From: an uncultured Faecalibacterium sp.
Lineage (GTDB): Bacteria > Bacillota > Clostridia > Oscillospirales > Ruminococcaceae
Assembly: GCA_934561555.1 (NCBI GenBank)
Contig: CAKTGQ010000004.1
Coordinates: 1-64,000 of the forward strand
Reading direction: 5' to 3'
DNA: 64,000 nucleotides
Position numbers and translations under genes: made by a program. Of this stretch, positions 1-7,996 are shown piece after piece. A model generated the notes under the pieces. The model was given only the letters and a program-made list of their open reading frames with translations. It was not told the origin of the DNA and ran no database searches. Position 1 is the first letter of the stretch. Each line of letters starts with the position of its first letter.

Positions 1-86
1 TTGTTGCTCAAGCGTTGCTTTCCTTCTAAAAATCTGTTATCATTGCACTGACAGATGGTGCAATAGAGTTCAATGAGGTTTTTCAC
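1..86 (-). CDS. Possible N-terminus of a small Cys-containing protein (partial)
   Basis: A GTG-initiated frame starts 8 bases beyond the stop of the VRR-NUC gene and runs off the window edge with no stop in 28 codons. It begins VKNLIELYCTICQC, so a C-x-x-C-x-C pattern is visible that could bind metal. The position, immediately downstream in the same direction as the VRR-NUC and DUF932 genes, suggests it belongs to the same accessory operon. The upstream purine-rich stretch is a weak ribosome binding site. Too little is present to name a family. Confidence 0.3.
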   Translation of the reverse strand, partial: MKNLIELYCTICQCNDNRFLEGKQRLSN

Positions 87-93
87 ACATTCA

Positions 94-450
94 TTATCTC
101 TCTGTTGTCGCCATTTGTCTTTTCTTTTTTCTACTATTGATTCGCATCTGTGGGATAGGCTCGCCCGGTTTCCAGCGAAGCAACGCATGGATAGCAGGCT
201 GGATCTGTTCCGGGCGATCTACGCAGAATACCGGAAAACCCAGTGCCTCCAGCTGTTGTCTGCGTTTTCTCTGGAGGATACGCATCTGCTTGCCGGGAGC
301 TTTCAGTTCCACAAATGCACACTTGCCGCCGAGCAGCAAAACCAGTCGATCCGGCACACCGTTCATGCTCTGACTGGTGAATTTAAGAGCCTGCCCACCG
401 GCGGCCCTGACTGCTTCCACAAACTGCTTTTCGACTTCATTCTCCCTCAT
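94..450 (-). CDS. VRR-NUC domain nuclease-like protein
   Basis: 118-residue protein matching the VRR-NUC (PD-(D/E)XK-like) family of small stand-alone nucleases found in phages, plasmids and conjugative elements. Visible core: MNGVPDRLVLL (the Asp of the PD motif), then a beta-strand and FVELKAPGK (the E-x-K half), then QLEALGFPVFCVD near the end. I chose the ATG at 450 because GGAGG lies 9 bases upstream; a longer open frame to 759 has no homology and overlaps the neighbouring genes. It overlaps the preceding small gene by 14 bases, so the two are probably translationally coupled. The DNA substrate is unknown; related proteins are thought to act in replication or recombination of mobile elements. 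Confidence 0.85.
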   Translation of the reverse strand: MRENEVEKQFVEAVRAAGGQALKFTSQSMNGVPDRLVLLLGGKCAFVELKAPGKQMRILQRKRRQQLEALGFPVFCVDRPEQIQPAIHALLRWKPGEPIPQMRINSRKKKRQMATTER

Positions 451-658
451 CCGACTTCGCCTCCTCTGCCCGCCAGACACCGATGCGTGGATGCTTCTTT
501 TCCTGGTGTTTCCTTTTCTGGTGCTTCTTCCTGCGCTCTTCCCGAACCACATTGCCGATGGCTTCATTAGCAGTCGGGTCCGGGTGGCTGTGACTGACTT
601 TCCTGTTTGGAGCGCTTTCCTCTTTGTGTTCTGTGATCCAGTGAATGACATCTTCCAT
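437..658 (-). CDS. Small charged hypothetical protein
   Basis: 73-residue, highly charged protein (KEESAPNRK, EERRKKHQKRKHQEKK) with no recognised domain. It starts 9 bases after the DUF932 gene stop behind GAGGTGA and overlaps the VRR-NUC gene by 14 bases, which supports it as a real member of the DUF932, small protein, VRR-NUC operon. The Lys/Arg-rich middle could bind nucleic acid, but this is inference from composition only. Confidence 0.6.
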   Translation of the reverse strand: MEDVIHWITEHKEESAPNRKVSHSHPDPTANEAIGNVVREERRKKHQKRKHQEKKHPRIGVWRAEEAKSDEGE

Positions 659-667
659 ACCGTCACC

Positions 668-1726
668 TCACTGATCGATCTGCTTCCACTGCTGCGGCTC
701 CATCGTGGCGACCTGCCAGCCGATGCCCTCCAGTGTTGTGGCACGGTCATAGGAAACAACGTCCTGCGATGCGCGGGTCACCGCATTGGACAGACCGTAC
801 AGAGAAAGATCGCCGCCTTCAATGAGGTACTTGAGGATACCTTCCTGTTCCTCGGCATTGATGCCATAACTCTGGGCAGTCAGCTGCACCACATCCTGCA
901 CCTTGCCGGTGATCGGTACTACCATAGATTCCTGCAAACGGCCGACCACCTGAGAAAAGTGAGCCTCATCGATGGCAGCCATCGTGGTATCACGCAGCTT
1001 CAAAAGAAATGCCTTGTCCTCTGCTTCCATCGTCTCATCCGAATACAGTGCAAAGCTGTCCTCCACCGCTTTCGCCTGCCTGCCCACATGGTGGCGGCGT
1101 ACACCCATGTCATTGACCACCATGCCGTTGGTGCAAACGAGACGATATACCAGAGGCTGAATGGACACAGCTCCCAGACCAACCTCGGAATTAGAGATCA
1201 TCACGCCAGCCTGGACGATGTCACCCTTGCGGACTTCCATCTCAAGACGATGGTTGACCACCTTGAGGTATAGACGATTCTCCGTCACCTCACAGGACAT
1301 GACCTCGTACTGGTCGTTACCTGCAAACAGCGGCAGGACGGATGTGGCGATCTCCATGTTGTCGATACGGCGGTAGCGTTCCGACAGCAGTGCACGGGCT
1401 ACCTGTCCGGCACCATAATCCATCGAGCGAACCATGTAAGAACTGGGCTTGTCCGCAAACCAGCTGTTCACATTCTCAGCCAGCAGTTCCGGCTTCTGTG
1501 TCTGCATCAGGTCATAGTATTTTGCCGGGATACCAAGTGCCGATGCGACCTGGCGGTGGAACAGCGAGGTCGTACCAAAGATCTCCTGCTGATTAGTGGT
1601 AAGATGGTTGATCTCAAAGGTGTGTCCATCTTCCCGGAGGCGCATTCCCTGCGCCGGACTGATAAAGTCCTGCTTTGCCTGATTCTGACGGTTCAGCTCA
1701 ACCAGGACTTCCTGCAAATTCCTCAC
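668..1726 (-). CDS. DUF932 family phage/plasmid-type protein
   Basis: 352-residue protein of the DUF932 (phage/plasmid-related) family, common on mobile elements; its function is unknown. Visible landmarks are FHRQVASALGIPAKYYDLM, the central ALLSERYRRIDN, and the VYRLVCTNGMVV segment followed by a histidine-rich RRHHVG. Length is typical of the family. The start is a GTG with no convincing Shine-Dalgarno, and only about 40 bases separate it from the intrinsic terminator of the RloA/RloB operon. The promoter and leader of this gene may therefore have been lost at a junction when the defence operon inserted. The product is probably expressed with the following small gene and VRR-NUC gene if read-through or a cryptic promoter exists. 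Confidence 0.85.
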   Translation of the reverse strand: MRNLQEVLVELNRQNQAKQDFISPAQGMRLREDGHTFEINHLTTNQQEIFGTTSLFHRQVASALGIPAKYYDLMQTQKPELLAENVNSWFADKPSSYMVRSMDYGAGQVARALLSERYRRIDNMEIATSVLPLFAGNDQYEVMSCEVTENRLYLKVVNHRLEMEVRKGDIVQAGVMISNSEVGLGAVSIQPLVYRLVCTNGMVVNDMGVRRHHVGRQAKAVEDSFALYSDETMEAEDKAFLLKLRDTTMAAIDEAHFSQVVGRLQESMVVPITGKVQDVVQLTAQSYGINAEEQEGILKYLIEGGDLSLYGLSNAVTRASQDVVSYDRATTLEGIGWQVATMEPQQWKQIDQ

Positions 1727-1750
1727 AATGGTTAGTTATAGTTAATTGCA

Positions 1751-1795
1751 AAGCAAAAAGAAAAGCAGTCGAATAGCACACACTACGCGACTGCT
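1751..1795 (-). terminator. Intrinsic terminator of the RloA/RloB/small-protein operon
   Basis: On the minus strand AGCAGTCG pairs with CGACTGCT around a 16-base loop, followed by a T-rich tail (CTTTTCTTTTTGC). It lies 130 bases after the last gene of the operon. The loop sequence resembles the core of the 85-nt structured elements at 12647 and 18505. Confidence 0.75.
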
Positions 1796-1926
1796 CGAAA
1801 ATCATTATTTTATTCTGCCAAACAAGGAACGCTATATTGTTCCCTAATGGGCTTTACAAGCCCGTTATAACATACATGTCAAGTAGCTTCAAGATGTAAC
1901 TCTCGATTCTTTGAGGATTTTTTCCA

Positions 1927-2106
1927 TTACACCTGATTAATTTTCTCCAAAATCCTCTCCGGTGTAGCTTCCTCTCCGCGGCAGTATTTTAGTAACACTT
2001 TCAACATCATATCTTTTTGCTTATCTGTAAAAAGGCTAATTGCTTCGTCAATTTCTTGCTCACTCTTGGCATTCAGGAGCTGCAGTGCTTTTAATTCTAA
2101 ATTCAT
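1927..2106 (-). CDS. 59-residue helical protein, third gene of the RloA/RloB operon
   Basis: Short frame beginning MNLELKALQLLNAKSEQEIDEA and ending RILEKINQV, with GGAGG about 8 bases before the ATG. It starts 20 bases after the RloB stop and is followed by the operon terminator, so it is placed as the third cistron. It looks wholly alpha-helical and amphipathic (heptad-like Leu/Ile spacing), with no known domain. It could be a regulator, inhibitor or subunit of the RloA/RloB system; nothing in the sequence decides between these. Confidence 0.6.
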   Translation of the reverse strand: MNLELKALQLLNAKSEQEIDEAISLFTDKQKDMMLKVLLKYCRGEEATPERILEKINQV

Positions 2107-2126
2107 TTTCTCAATCCTCCAGCCGT

Positions 2127-2801
2127 TTAACCTTTCAGATAAGGCTTCAGCTTTTCAATCAGCTCATATACCTTAGTGCTAGGGGCGGAAGCTGCCGGTG
2201 TTCTTCCCTGATTGACGGCATCCAGCTTTTTCGCATTTCGGATTGCGATTTCCATGTAAGGCTCTAAAACAATATACATATCTTTTCTGCCTTTTGTATA
2301 AGTTCCAAGCCCATACATTGTCAAGCATTCACTAAGCTTCGGCCAGTACTCTTTTCTGTGTATATCAGACTGGAAATAGCTAAAGTGGAGAAGAAACCAC
2401 AATTCAATGCACTGGTTCGACCAAATTGCATGATACTCTGTTTCTTCTGTGCTGCTTTGTTCACACAGCTCGGCCGTTCGGTTGATATGCTCCTGTGGAA
2501 AATCATCTGTGTCATATACGATCCAAACATGCTTATATACATTAGAGCTATGCAATACATGACTTCTTGCTTTATCAAACAAACTCAGTGTATTTTGGCC
2601 TTCGCCATAAATATCCAGCTGGATTCTTCCTTTGTACTGCTGGTTAATAATATCCCAAATTGAACTAAAATATTGTGGCTCCGTTGATGTTCCTTCCGTA
2701 ATAATCAACTGATACTCCGGCTGAATCTTAATGGGCTTATCTCGCCGCTTTTTCATCCAATCCTTATTTAAATCACTTTTCTTATCTGGCTTGAGGCTCA
2801 T
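2127..2801 (-). CDS. rloB: RloB-like TOPRIM-type nuclease subunit of an abortive-infection pair
   Basis: 224-residue RloB-family protein. Visible motifs match a TOPRIM-like fold: LIITEGTSTEPQYF (conserved acidic residue near residues 34-45), VWIVYDTDDFP (paired acidic residues near 93-98), and SNQCIELWFLLHF, the family hallmark. RloB proteins pair with AAA ATPases in AbiL/RloAB-type phage defence, where the ATPase is thought to sense and the TOPRIM partner to act on nucleic acid. The ATG chosen overlaps the upstream ATPase stop as ATGA, giving tight translational coupling; a GTG two codons upstream is also possible. The basic N-terminus (KKSDLNKDWMKKRRDK) is typical. Confidence 0.85.
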   Translation of the reverse strand: MSLKPDKKSDLNKDWMKKRRDKPIKIQPEYQLIITEGTSTEPQYFSSIWDIINQQYKGRIQLDIYGEGQNTLSLFDKARSHVLHSSNVYKHVWIVYDTDDFPQEHINRTAELCEQSSTEETEYHAIWSNQCIELWFLLHFSYFQSDIHRKEYWPKLSECLTMYGLGTYTKGRKDMYIVLEPYMEIAIRNAKKLDAVNQGRTPAASAPSTKVYELIEKLKPYLKG

Positions 2802-4006
2802 TCCCACTCGCCCCCAGTCAGCATATTACTCAAGTAAGGATCTGCACCATATCTGCCTTCCAGATACTGCTTATCATATGCCGCCGTATTATTAACTCTT
2901 TCATTGTCCTCACGGCGAATCTCATAAAGCGAGTAGATTTCACTTTCATGATTATCGTTCTCTGCTGCAAACCAAATCTCATCGCGCCGGAAAACCGTAT
3001 TGCGCATTGTAGTCACATCATGAGAAGTAAAAATCAACTGTGCTCCGTTTTGATTGAGTTTAGGATTCTTAAACATTGCAATCACATAACGTAACAGCTT
3101 TGGATGCAGCTTAGCATCCAGTTCATCAATAATAACCAGTCTTCCCTCGTTCAATGCCAACAGCAAAACAGGTAATACCGCTATTAGCTTCTGAGTGCCA
3201 TCAGATTCATCCAAAAACTTTAATTCATAATTCTTGCCATTAACAGTTCGCTGCGTATAGAGTTGCTTCTCATTTTCATCGAACCGATAACCCGTCAAAT
3301 CAATTCCCATATCGTTCAAAGCCCGAACAATACGCACCTTTACTGTTTCATCGTCAGAAATCATCACTGTGCTATCTATAACGGGATTTGCATAATTACG
3401 AATCACACAGGATTCAAACCACTTTTGCACTTCTGCAATTATTGAAATATCGTAGTTGATTGCAAGAAAAGACAAATACGGCATTTTAGGATTCACAGAC
3501 GTATTGATGCTTGCCTTATTGATACTTGCACCTAATGTGATCTCGGAACCCTCTCTTTCAAAGACAGTTCCCGTCTTTCTTCCGCCAATCGAACGCCAAT
3601 AAAGGGCTTCTGAAGTCACTTCATCATTCTTTAAAGCCAAATAATAACGATATTCGCTCTTTCCCTGGCGAAAATAAATTTGAAATTCTGTAGGCTCATT
3701 GCGTGAAATCTCATCAAATAGAAACGGCTCACAGTCTGCCTTCTGCTGAATAACAACGCTTTCTCGAGTCTTTTCCAAGTCGTGAATAGGCTTAACAACT
3801 GTGGTAATCAGGCAGGAAAGTGCTTGAAGGAGGTTACTCTTGCCTCCACCGTTTGGTCCGTAGACTACCCCTACCGGTAAAAACTTGCCATTTTTTTCTT
3901 CACCTAATAGAGATCCATTGAATTCAGGAATGGCCGCGGCCTGAAAGTCAAAAGTTGTTTCTGCCTTGTAGGACTTAAAGTTCTGGAACGAGAACTGGCA
4001 TAGCAT
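2798..4006 (-). CDS. rloA: AAA (RloA/AbiLi-like) ATPase of a defence operon
   Basis: 402-residue SMC/ABC-like AAA ATPase of the AAA_15/AAA_21 type. Walker A is GPNGGGKSN (about residues 50-58). The C-terminal part has the signature-like DESDGTQKLIAVLP, Walker B RLVIIDELDAKLHP and the switch histidine in LIFTSHD. The middle is variable, as expected for a sensor region. It is the first gene of a three-gene operon with rloB and a 59-residue protein, behind a near-consensus promoter, and ends at its own terminator. Co-occurrence with RloB supports abortive infection as its role. The cassette is AT-richer than the flanking mobile-element genes, consistent with independent transfer. Confidence 0.88.
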   Translation of the reverse strand: MLCQFSFQNFKSYKAETTFDFQAAAIPEFNGSLLGEEKNGKFLPVGVVYGPNGGGKSNLLQALSCLITTVVKPIHDLEKTRESVVIQQKADCEPFLFDEISRNEPTEFQIYFRQGKSEYRYYLALKNDEVTSEALYWRSIGGRKTGTVFEREGSEITLGASINKASINTSVNPKMPYLSFLAINYDISIIAEVQKWFESCVIRNYANPVIDSTVMISDDETVKVRIVRALNDMGIDLTGYRFDENEKQLYTQRTVNGKNYELKFLDESDGTQKLIAVLPVLLLALNEGRLVIIDELDAKLHPKLLRYVIAMFKNPKLNQNGAQLIFTSHDVTTMRNTVFRRDEIWFAAENDNHESEIYSLYEIRREDNERVNNTAAYDKQYLEGRYGADPYLSNMLTGGEWE

Positions 4007-4029
4007 GGTTAATTCCTCCCTTCGATTCC

Positions 4030-4058
4030 ATTATACAGATATAATGCGTCCATTTCAA
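4030..4058 (-). promoter_or_regulatory. Sigma-A-type promoter of the RloA/RloB operon
   Basis: On the minus strand TTGAAA and TATAAT are separated by exactly 17 bases, ending about 24 bases before the ATPase start codon, with GGAGG between. This is a near-perfect housekeeping promoter and suggests constitutive expression. Confidence 0.8.
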
Positions 4059-4215
4059 GTTTTTATTTCACTTTTCAGAAAAATATTTTTGTATTTAACG
4101 CTTATATAGAGTATTCTACAATTTCCAGTCACTCTCGACTTCATCTTTGCAGGCAGACCATCAATCTGTATCCGTACGGTTCAACTCTCACACCAAACAA
4201 AAAATTAATATATTT

Positions 4216-4255
4216 GAGCAGGCTTGAGTAGTCTTGGGAAGTCTTGAGCATTCTT
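4216..4255. repeat. Four tandem 10-bp repeats (consensus GAGYAGTCTT)
   Basis: Four consecutive decamers (GAGCAGGCTT, GAGTAGTCTT, GGGAAGTCTT, GAGCATTCTT) lie in the 365-bp gap between the defence operon promoter and the metallophosphoesterase gene. They are imperfect but phased at one helical turn. The rest of the gap (4059-4371) is AT-rich with no coding frame I can support. Confidence 0.5.
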
Positions 4256-4371
4256 CAGAGCACTCACTTTACTGGACAGTTCTAAGCAGATAGTTTACAA
4301 TATACTCATTCAGAATGCCATCATTTATTGCAGCCATCACTCATAAAATCATCCGAAACCATATCTGCACA

Positions 4372-5013
4372 TTATACTGTGTTGCTCAGGGCTGCTCTTC
4401 TACATCGTTTTTGATCACATTCTATCCATTCTTCCAGCGTCAGTGGCGTGTAATCCGAATACATGCAGAAGCAGTTAATCATCTGGCACGGCACCGGCTG
4501 CGCTGTTTCCTGATGGGCACTTTTCCGCATCATGGCTCTGGTCTCTGTGCTGAACCGATCCACCAGCACCTGATCTTCCGACTTGTGGATATGCCCATGC
4601 AGCATGTAGGTCAGCGGTGTTCCATCTGCCCCACGCCGAAACTGGCCGTTATAGCAGAATACCGGATAGTGCATCAGCACGATTTTTCGCTTATTGTCAT
4701 GGATCTCCGCATAGTCCTTGATCCATTCAAACCGGGATGCGTCAAAATCCTTGTCCCTTAAGTACCTCTCATCGTGATTTCCTCGAATCAAGCAGAGCCG
4801 TCCCTTCAGCCGACACAGTATTTCGTTGGTTTCCTTTCCGTTTCCAAGAGACAGGTCGCCAAGGATCACCACCTCATCCCGAGCACGGACCTTTTTGTTC
4901 CACTTTTCTATCATCATTTCGTTCATCTGCTCCACGGATTTAAAGTCGCGGTTGTCCATTTCCGTCAGCAGATTTTTATGATAAAAGTGGCAGTCTGCTA
5001 TGTAATATCTCAT
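4372..5013 (-). CDS. Calcineurin-like metallophosphoesterase
   Basis: 213-residue phosphoesterase. The metal-binding motifs are in family order: the DxH of YIADCHFYHKN at the N-terminus, GDLSLGNG (GD), RGNHDER (GNHD), VLMHYP, and HGHIHKS (GHxH). The substrate cannot be predicted; such small enzymes on mobile elements act on cyclic or linear nucleotides or phosphoproteins. The ATG at 5013 has GGAGG 5 bases upstream; an upstream TTG in the same frame would bury that site. The C-terminal 20 residues (CDQKRCRRAALSNTV) look non-conserved. It is monocistronic in the leftward direction, with hairpin-forming sequence just upstream. Confidence 0.88.
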   Translation of the reverse strand: MRYYIADCHFYHKNLLTEMDNRDFKSVEQMNEMMIEKWNKKVRARDEVVILGDLSLGNGKETNEILCRLKGRLCLIRGNHDERYLRDKDFDASRFEWIKDYAEIHDNKRKIVLMHYPVFCYNGQFRRGADGTPLTYMLHGHIHKSEDQVLVDRFSTETRAMMRKSAHQETAQPVPCQMINCFCMYSDYTPLTLEEWIECDQKRCRRAALSNTV

Positions 5014-5043
5014 GCCTGCCTCCAACTATTACAACAGCCCTTG

Positions 5044-5102
5044 TTTCGCCATAGGCGAAATTTCCGTTTTTGAATTTCGTTTTCATTTCGTTTGAAACGA
5101 AA
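5044..5102. promoter_or_regulatory. Two adjacent inverted repeats upstream of the metallophosphoesterase gene
   Basis: TTTCGCCATAGGCGAAA (5044-5060) and ATTTCGTTTGAAACGAAAT (5084-5102) are both palindromic and share the TTTCG half-site. They lie 30-90 bases upstream of the phosphoesterase start. They could be operators for one regulator or RNA hairpins; no T-tract follows either in a clear terminator arrangement. Confidence 0.4.
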
Positions 5103-5227
5103 TGCCCTAAAAGTCTATTATACGGAGAAAGGCGCACCGTCCGGTACGCCGCATCTCCTGGCTTTTACGCAGCGTTCCCCTGCACTCGTGCGGGTTTAAG
5201 GTCTCCGCACCGACCATATGCAGCAGC

Positions 5228-6052
5228 TCACATGCCGCCAAGAACCTGCTGGAACGCACGATAATTCGTATCATACTGCGTTGGGCAGTACACAGCAAAC
5301 TCAATGGTTTCAAAACACATCCGGTATTCTTGTACTACCGTTTTCATCGCCTGTGCCACAACCGCCGGCGGGTTGCGGAATGCCCCGCAGCCAAACGCTC
5401 CGAAAATTACAACTTCATTCCCTTTTGCCCATGCAATTTCCAGCACTCTGCACATCCGTTTTTCGTGCAAGGCTTGCAGGTCTTCCCTACTGATATGTAC
5501 GGCGGCATCGCCATCCCCGGCGTTCATTTCGTTGCTGGGACGCTCCCGCAAGTTGGGTGCAGCGCAGGTCAGAACGTTGACCGAATACCACTTTTCTTCC
5601 GGCAACAACTGCGGATAATCCGTGTCCGATTTAAAGACTATCACGCCCGGCGTGTAGATGCAGTCATCGTTATACAGCGGGTCACGGGCACGCCGATGGG
5701 GTGCGTAAAATTTCTCCCATGCACGCTCTGCTTTCAGGTTTGGATAGAGCGTAGAACAACGGCAGATCGCTTCTTCCTGCGCAGACGAGCCCTTGATCAC
5801 ACCGCCGCCCGGATTGGTGGCCGATGCAAAATTCAGAACGCACACTTTCTTTCCTGCATATACGTAAGGTGCTGCAGCCTCCAGCGTGCGCTTGGGACTT
5901 ATCACAGTCTGCGCTGGTTTCTGATAAATCCGATGCTCTGGGCCATACCAGTACCGTCCCGTGCCCGTGAAACACTCTTGTGCAGCACTGGAATTCTTGA
6001 TTGCAGAGATCAGCCGTTCGTTGCTGCGGTATGCAGCTACCAAGAAATCCAA
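5228..6052 (-). pseudogene. 5'-truncated TIGR02452/PARG-like (DUF2263) protein
   Basis: The frame encodes most of a microbial-type poly(ADP-ribose) glycohydrolase-like protein. Hallmarks are VCVLNFASATNPGGGVIKGSSAQEEAICRCSTLY (the GGG loop and Gln-Glu-Glu, about residues 70-104) and VIFGAFGCGAFRNPP (about 215). These proteins hydrolyse ADP-ribose linkages. The first eight residues come from the reverse strand of an epimerase fragment that begins at 6030, so the native N-terminus (roughly 25 residues in relatives) is missing. The only start in this frame is a TTG inside that foreign DNA. The catalytic core is intact, so residual expression cannot be excluded, but the gene is best treated as truncated. 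Confidence 0.75.
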
Positions 6053-6593
6053 TGAGCTGATGGCTCATGCCTATTCTAAATTGTACAACATTCCTTCCAC
6101 TGGTCTGCGCTTCTTCACCGTGTATGGTCCTGCAGGTCGCCCGGACATGGCTTACTTCGGATTCACCAACAAGCTGGTGAAGGGCGAAACCATCAAGATC
6201 TTCAACTACGGCAACTGCAAGCGTGACTTTACTTATGTGGATGACATCGTAGAAGGCGTTGTCCGAGTGATGAAGAAGGCTCCGGACAAGAAGAATGGTG
6301 AGGATGGTCTGCCGATTCCGCCGTATGCAGTTTACAACATCGGTAATCAGAACCCGGAGAACCTGCTGGACTTCGTGCAGATTCTGAGTGAGGAGCTGGT
6401 TCGGGCAAAGGTTTTGCCGGAAGATTACGACTTTGAGGCGCACAAGGAGCTTGTTCCGATGCAGCCGGGTGATGTGCCTGTGACCTATGCAGATACCAGC
6501 GCACTGGAGCGTGACTTCGGATACAAGCCGAGTACCAGCCTGAGAACTGGACTGAGGAACTTTGCTGAGTGGTACGCTGAGTTTTATAAATAA
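6030..6593 (+). pseudogene. 3' half of a UDP-glucuronate 4-epimerase-type gene
   Basis: The frame begins exactly at the catalytic Tyr of YAATKKSNE and runs 187 codons to the normal stop. Its protein differs from the C-terminal half of the intact epimerase at 35262-36311 at only about three positions, but the DNA differs at many synonymous sites (roughly 90% identity by eye). It is therefore a diverged allele rather than a recent copy. The N-terminal Rossmann half, including GxxGxxG, is absent, so it is non-functional. It sits in opposite orientation to the intact gene and is followed 12 bases later by a GHMP kinase start, the same order as in the intact operon. Confidence 0.85.
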
Positions 6594-6605
6594 GGAAAAA
6601 GACAA

Positions 6606-7556
6606 ATGAAGTGTGTTGAGGTTTATAGGGAATTATATCATCAGGAACCATTTGGTATCGCATTCTGCCCGTACCGTATCAGCCCTCTGGGTGCGCATAT
6701 CGACCACCAGTATGGAAAAATCAACGGTCTGGCAATCGATAAAGGTATCCACATGGCCTATCATCCGAAACAGAACGGTGTTGTGGAATTGCAATCGCTG
6801 AACTTCCCGAAGCGCGCCCAGTTCTTTGTAGGAAATGTGCCCGAAGAAAAGCAGGGTGACTGGGCTGACCATCTGCGCGGTGCAGTAAAGATGCTGGGGG
6901 AGAAGTGTCGCTTGAAAGTAGGCTTGTCGGGCGTCATCGAAGGCAGCTTACCGATTGGTGGTTTGTCCTCATCGGCGGCGGTTATCATCTGCTTCTTGTC
7001 GGCACTGTGCAAAGTGAATGGCATCCATCTGGAGCCGATGGAAATGATCCTTACAGCAAAGGCAGCAGAAAACCAGTATGTTGGTGTTTCCTGTGGCAAG
7101 CTCGACCAGAGCTGTGAAGTTCTTTCCAAGAAGAATTACCTGCTGTACCTCGACACGAAAGATGACAGCTATGAGCTGATTCCTACCAGTGAAAAGATGA
7201 AACCTTACAACATGACTCGTCTTTATAACGGTCAGAAAAAGCGGTATTTCTTCTATGCTGGTCGCAAGGATACCGTTAAGGCTTGCATCTATGTGAAAGA
7301 ACTTGTGCGATTCTTTAAGTATCGAATGATTGATAATGACTTCCCGGGCGTAGGTATCTACAACTGCACGTTTGAACCCGCTTATAACATCGAGCAGATT
7401 TGTGAAACTATGCAGGCTGCTACTGGTATGAAGCGTCATATTCCGCTGGTTCCCGGTGGACTGCTGATGACAGCAGCGACGATTCTTGGACCGATTGGCG
7501 GAAAAAAGGTTGGCATGGATTTTTCCATCCTGAAATCCGTCAGGTTCTTACCGTAG
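6606..7556 (+). pseudogene. Chimeric frame: GHMP kinase N-terminus fused to a second sugar epimerase C-terminus
   Basis: Residues 1-201 are the N-terminal half of a galacturonokinase/galactokinase-like GHMP kinase (FCPYRISPLGAHIDHQ near 20-35; GLSSSAA ATP loop near 119-125), homologous to the intact gene at 34050-35222. From about residue 203 (7212) the frame continues as the C-terminal part of an NAD-dependent sugar epimerase of a different subtype (KKRYFFYAGRKDTVKACIYVKELVRF ... YNIEQICETM). After about residue 300 it reads through into the antisense of a phage tail gene. No stop separates the parts, so the fusion is in frame. The ATP loop is present, but the kinase C-terminal domain is missing, so kinase activity is unlikely. 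Confidence 0.8.
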
Positions 7557-7996
7557 ATGATGTGGACGTTATGGTCGGCACCTCTGGCCTTATGGAACTT
7601 GACCGTATACCGGTCCCACTCGAATTCACCGCCAAAAACATCCAGAACTGACCCGGCCATACCTCCAAGGCAGTTTCGGAAGGAGGATGGAACTCCCAAC
7701 GTAAAGGTTGCACTGGATTCCACATCCGCCCAGACATTAAACGGACAGTCAGAAGCCGCATGGCTTTTCAGCCCCTGCATTGCCCCGACACAGCCGGTCA
7801 CTGAAAACGGCGATACCGTGATAAAGTTGAGCTGGTAGGAAATATGCCGTGCCTGCACTTCCAACTTCCCATCTATCAGGGTTGTGATCTTGTAGATACG
7901 GAACGGCTGAGACTGCATGGTATCGGATGGCTTGGCAAGGATGATATTCCCCTCCTCCAGCATCTCTGCATGGATGCCATCTTGCAGAAGCCGGAA
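7510..7996 (-). pseudogene. Phage tail-associated protein fragment
   Basis: The frame reads LQDGIHAEMLEEGNIILAKPSDTMQSQPFRIY...DGKLEVQARHISYQL, the N-terminal region of siphophage minor structural/endopeptidase tail proteins (the protein usually after Dit). It is cut at its start inside the Dit gene (about 7996) and at its end (about 7510) by the epimerase fragment. Both truncations make it non-functional. It shows that a prophage tail module once lay here or was captured with the fragments. Confidence 0.7.

Noticed and set aside
272..285. Third copy of the recombinase crossover arm (TGGAGGATAC)
   Set aside because: Only the 10-base arm matches; it lies in conserved VRR-NUC coding sequence and lacks the spacer and opposite arm.
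5107..5313. 68-codon frame downstream of the PARG-like gene
   Set aside because: It overlaps the end of the PARG-like frame and has no start signal or recognisable sequence.
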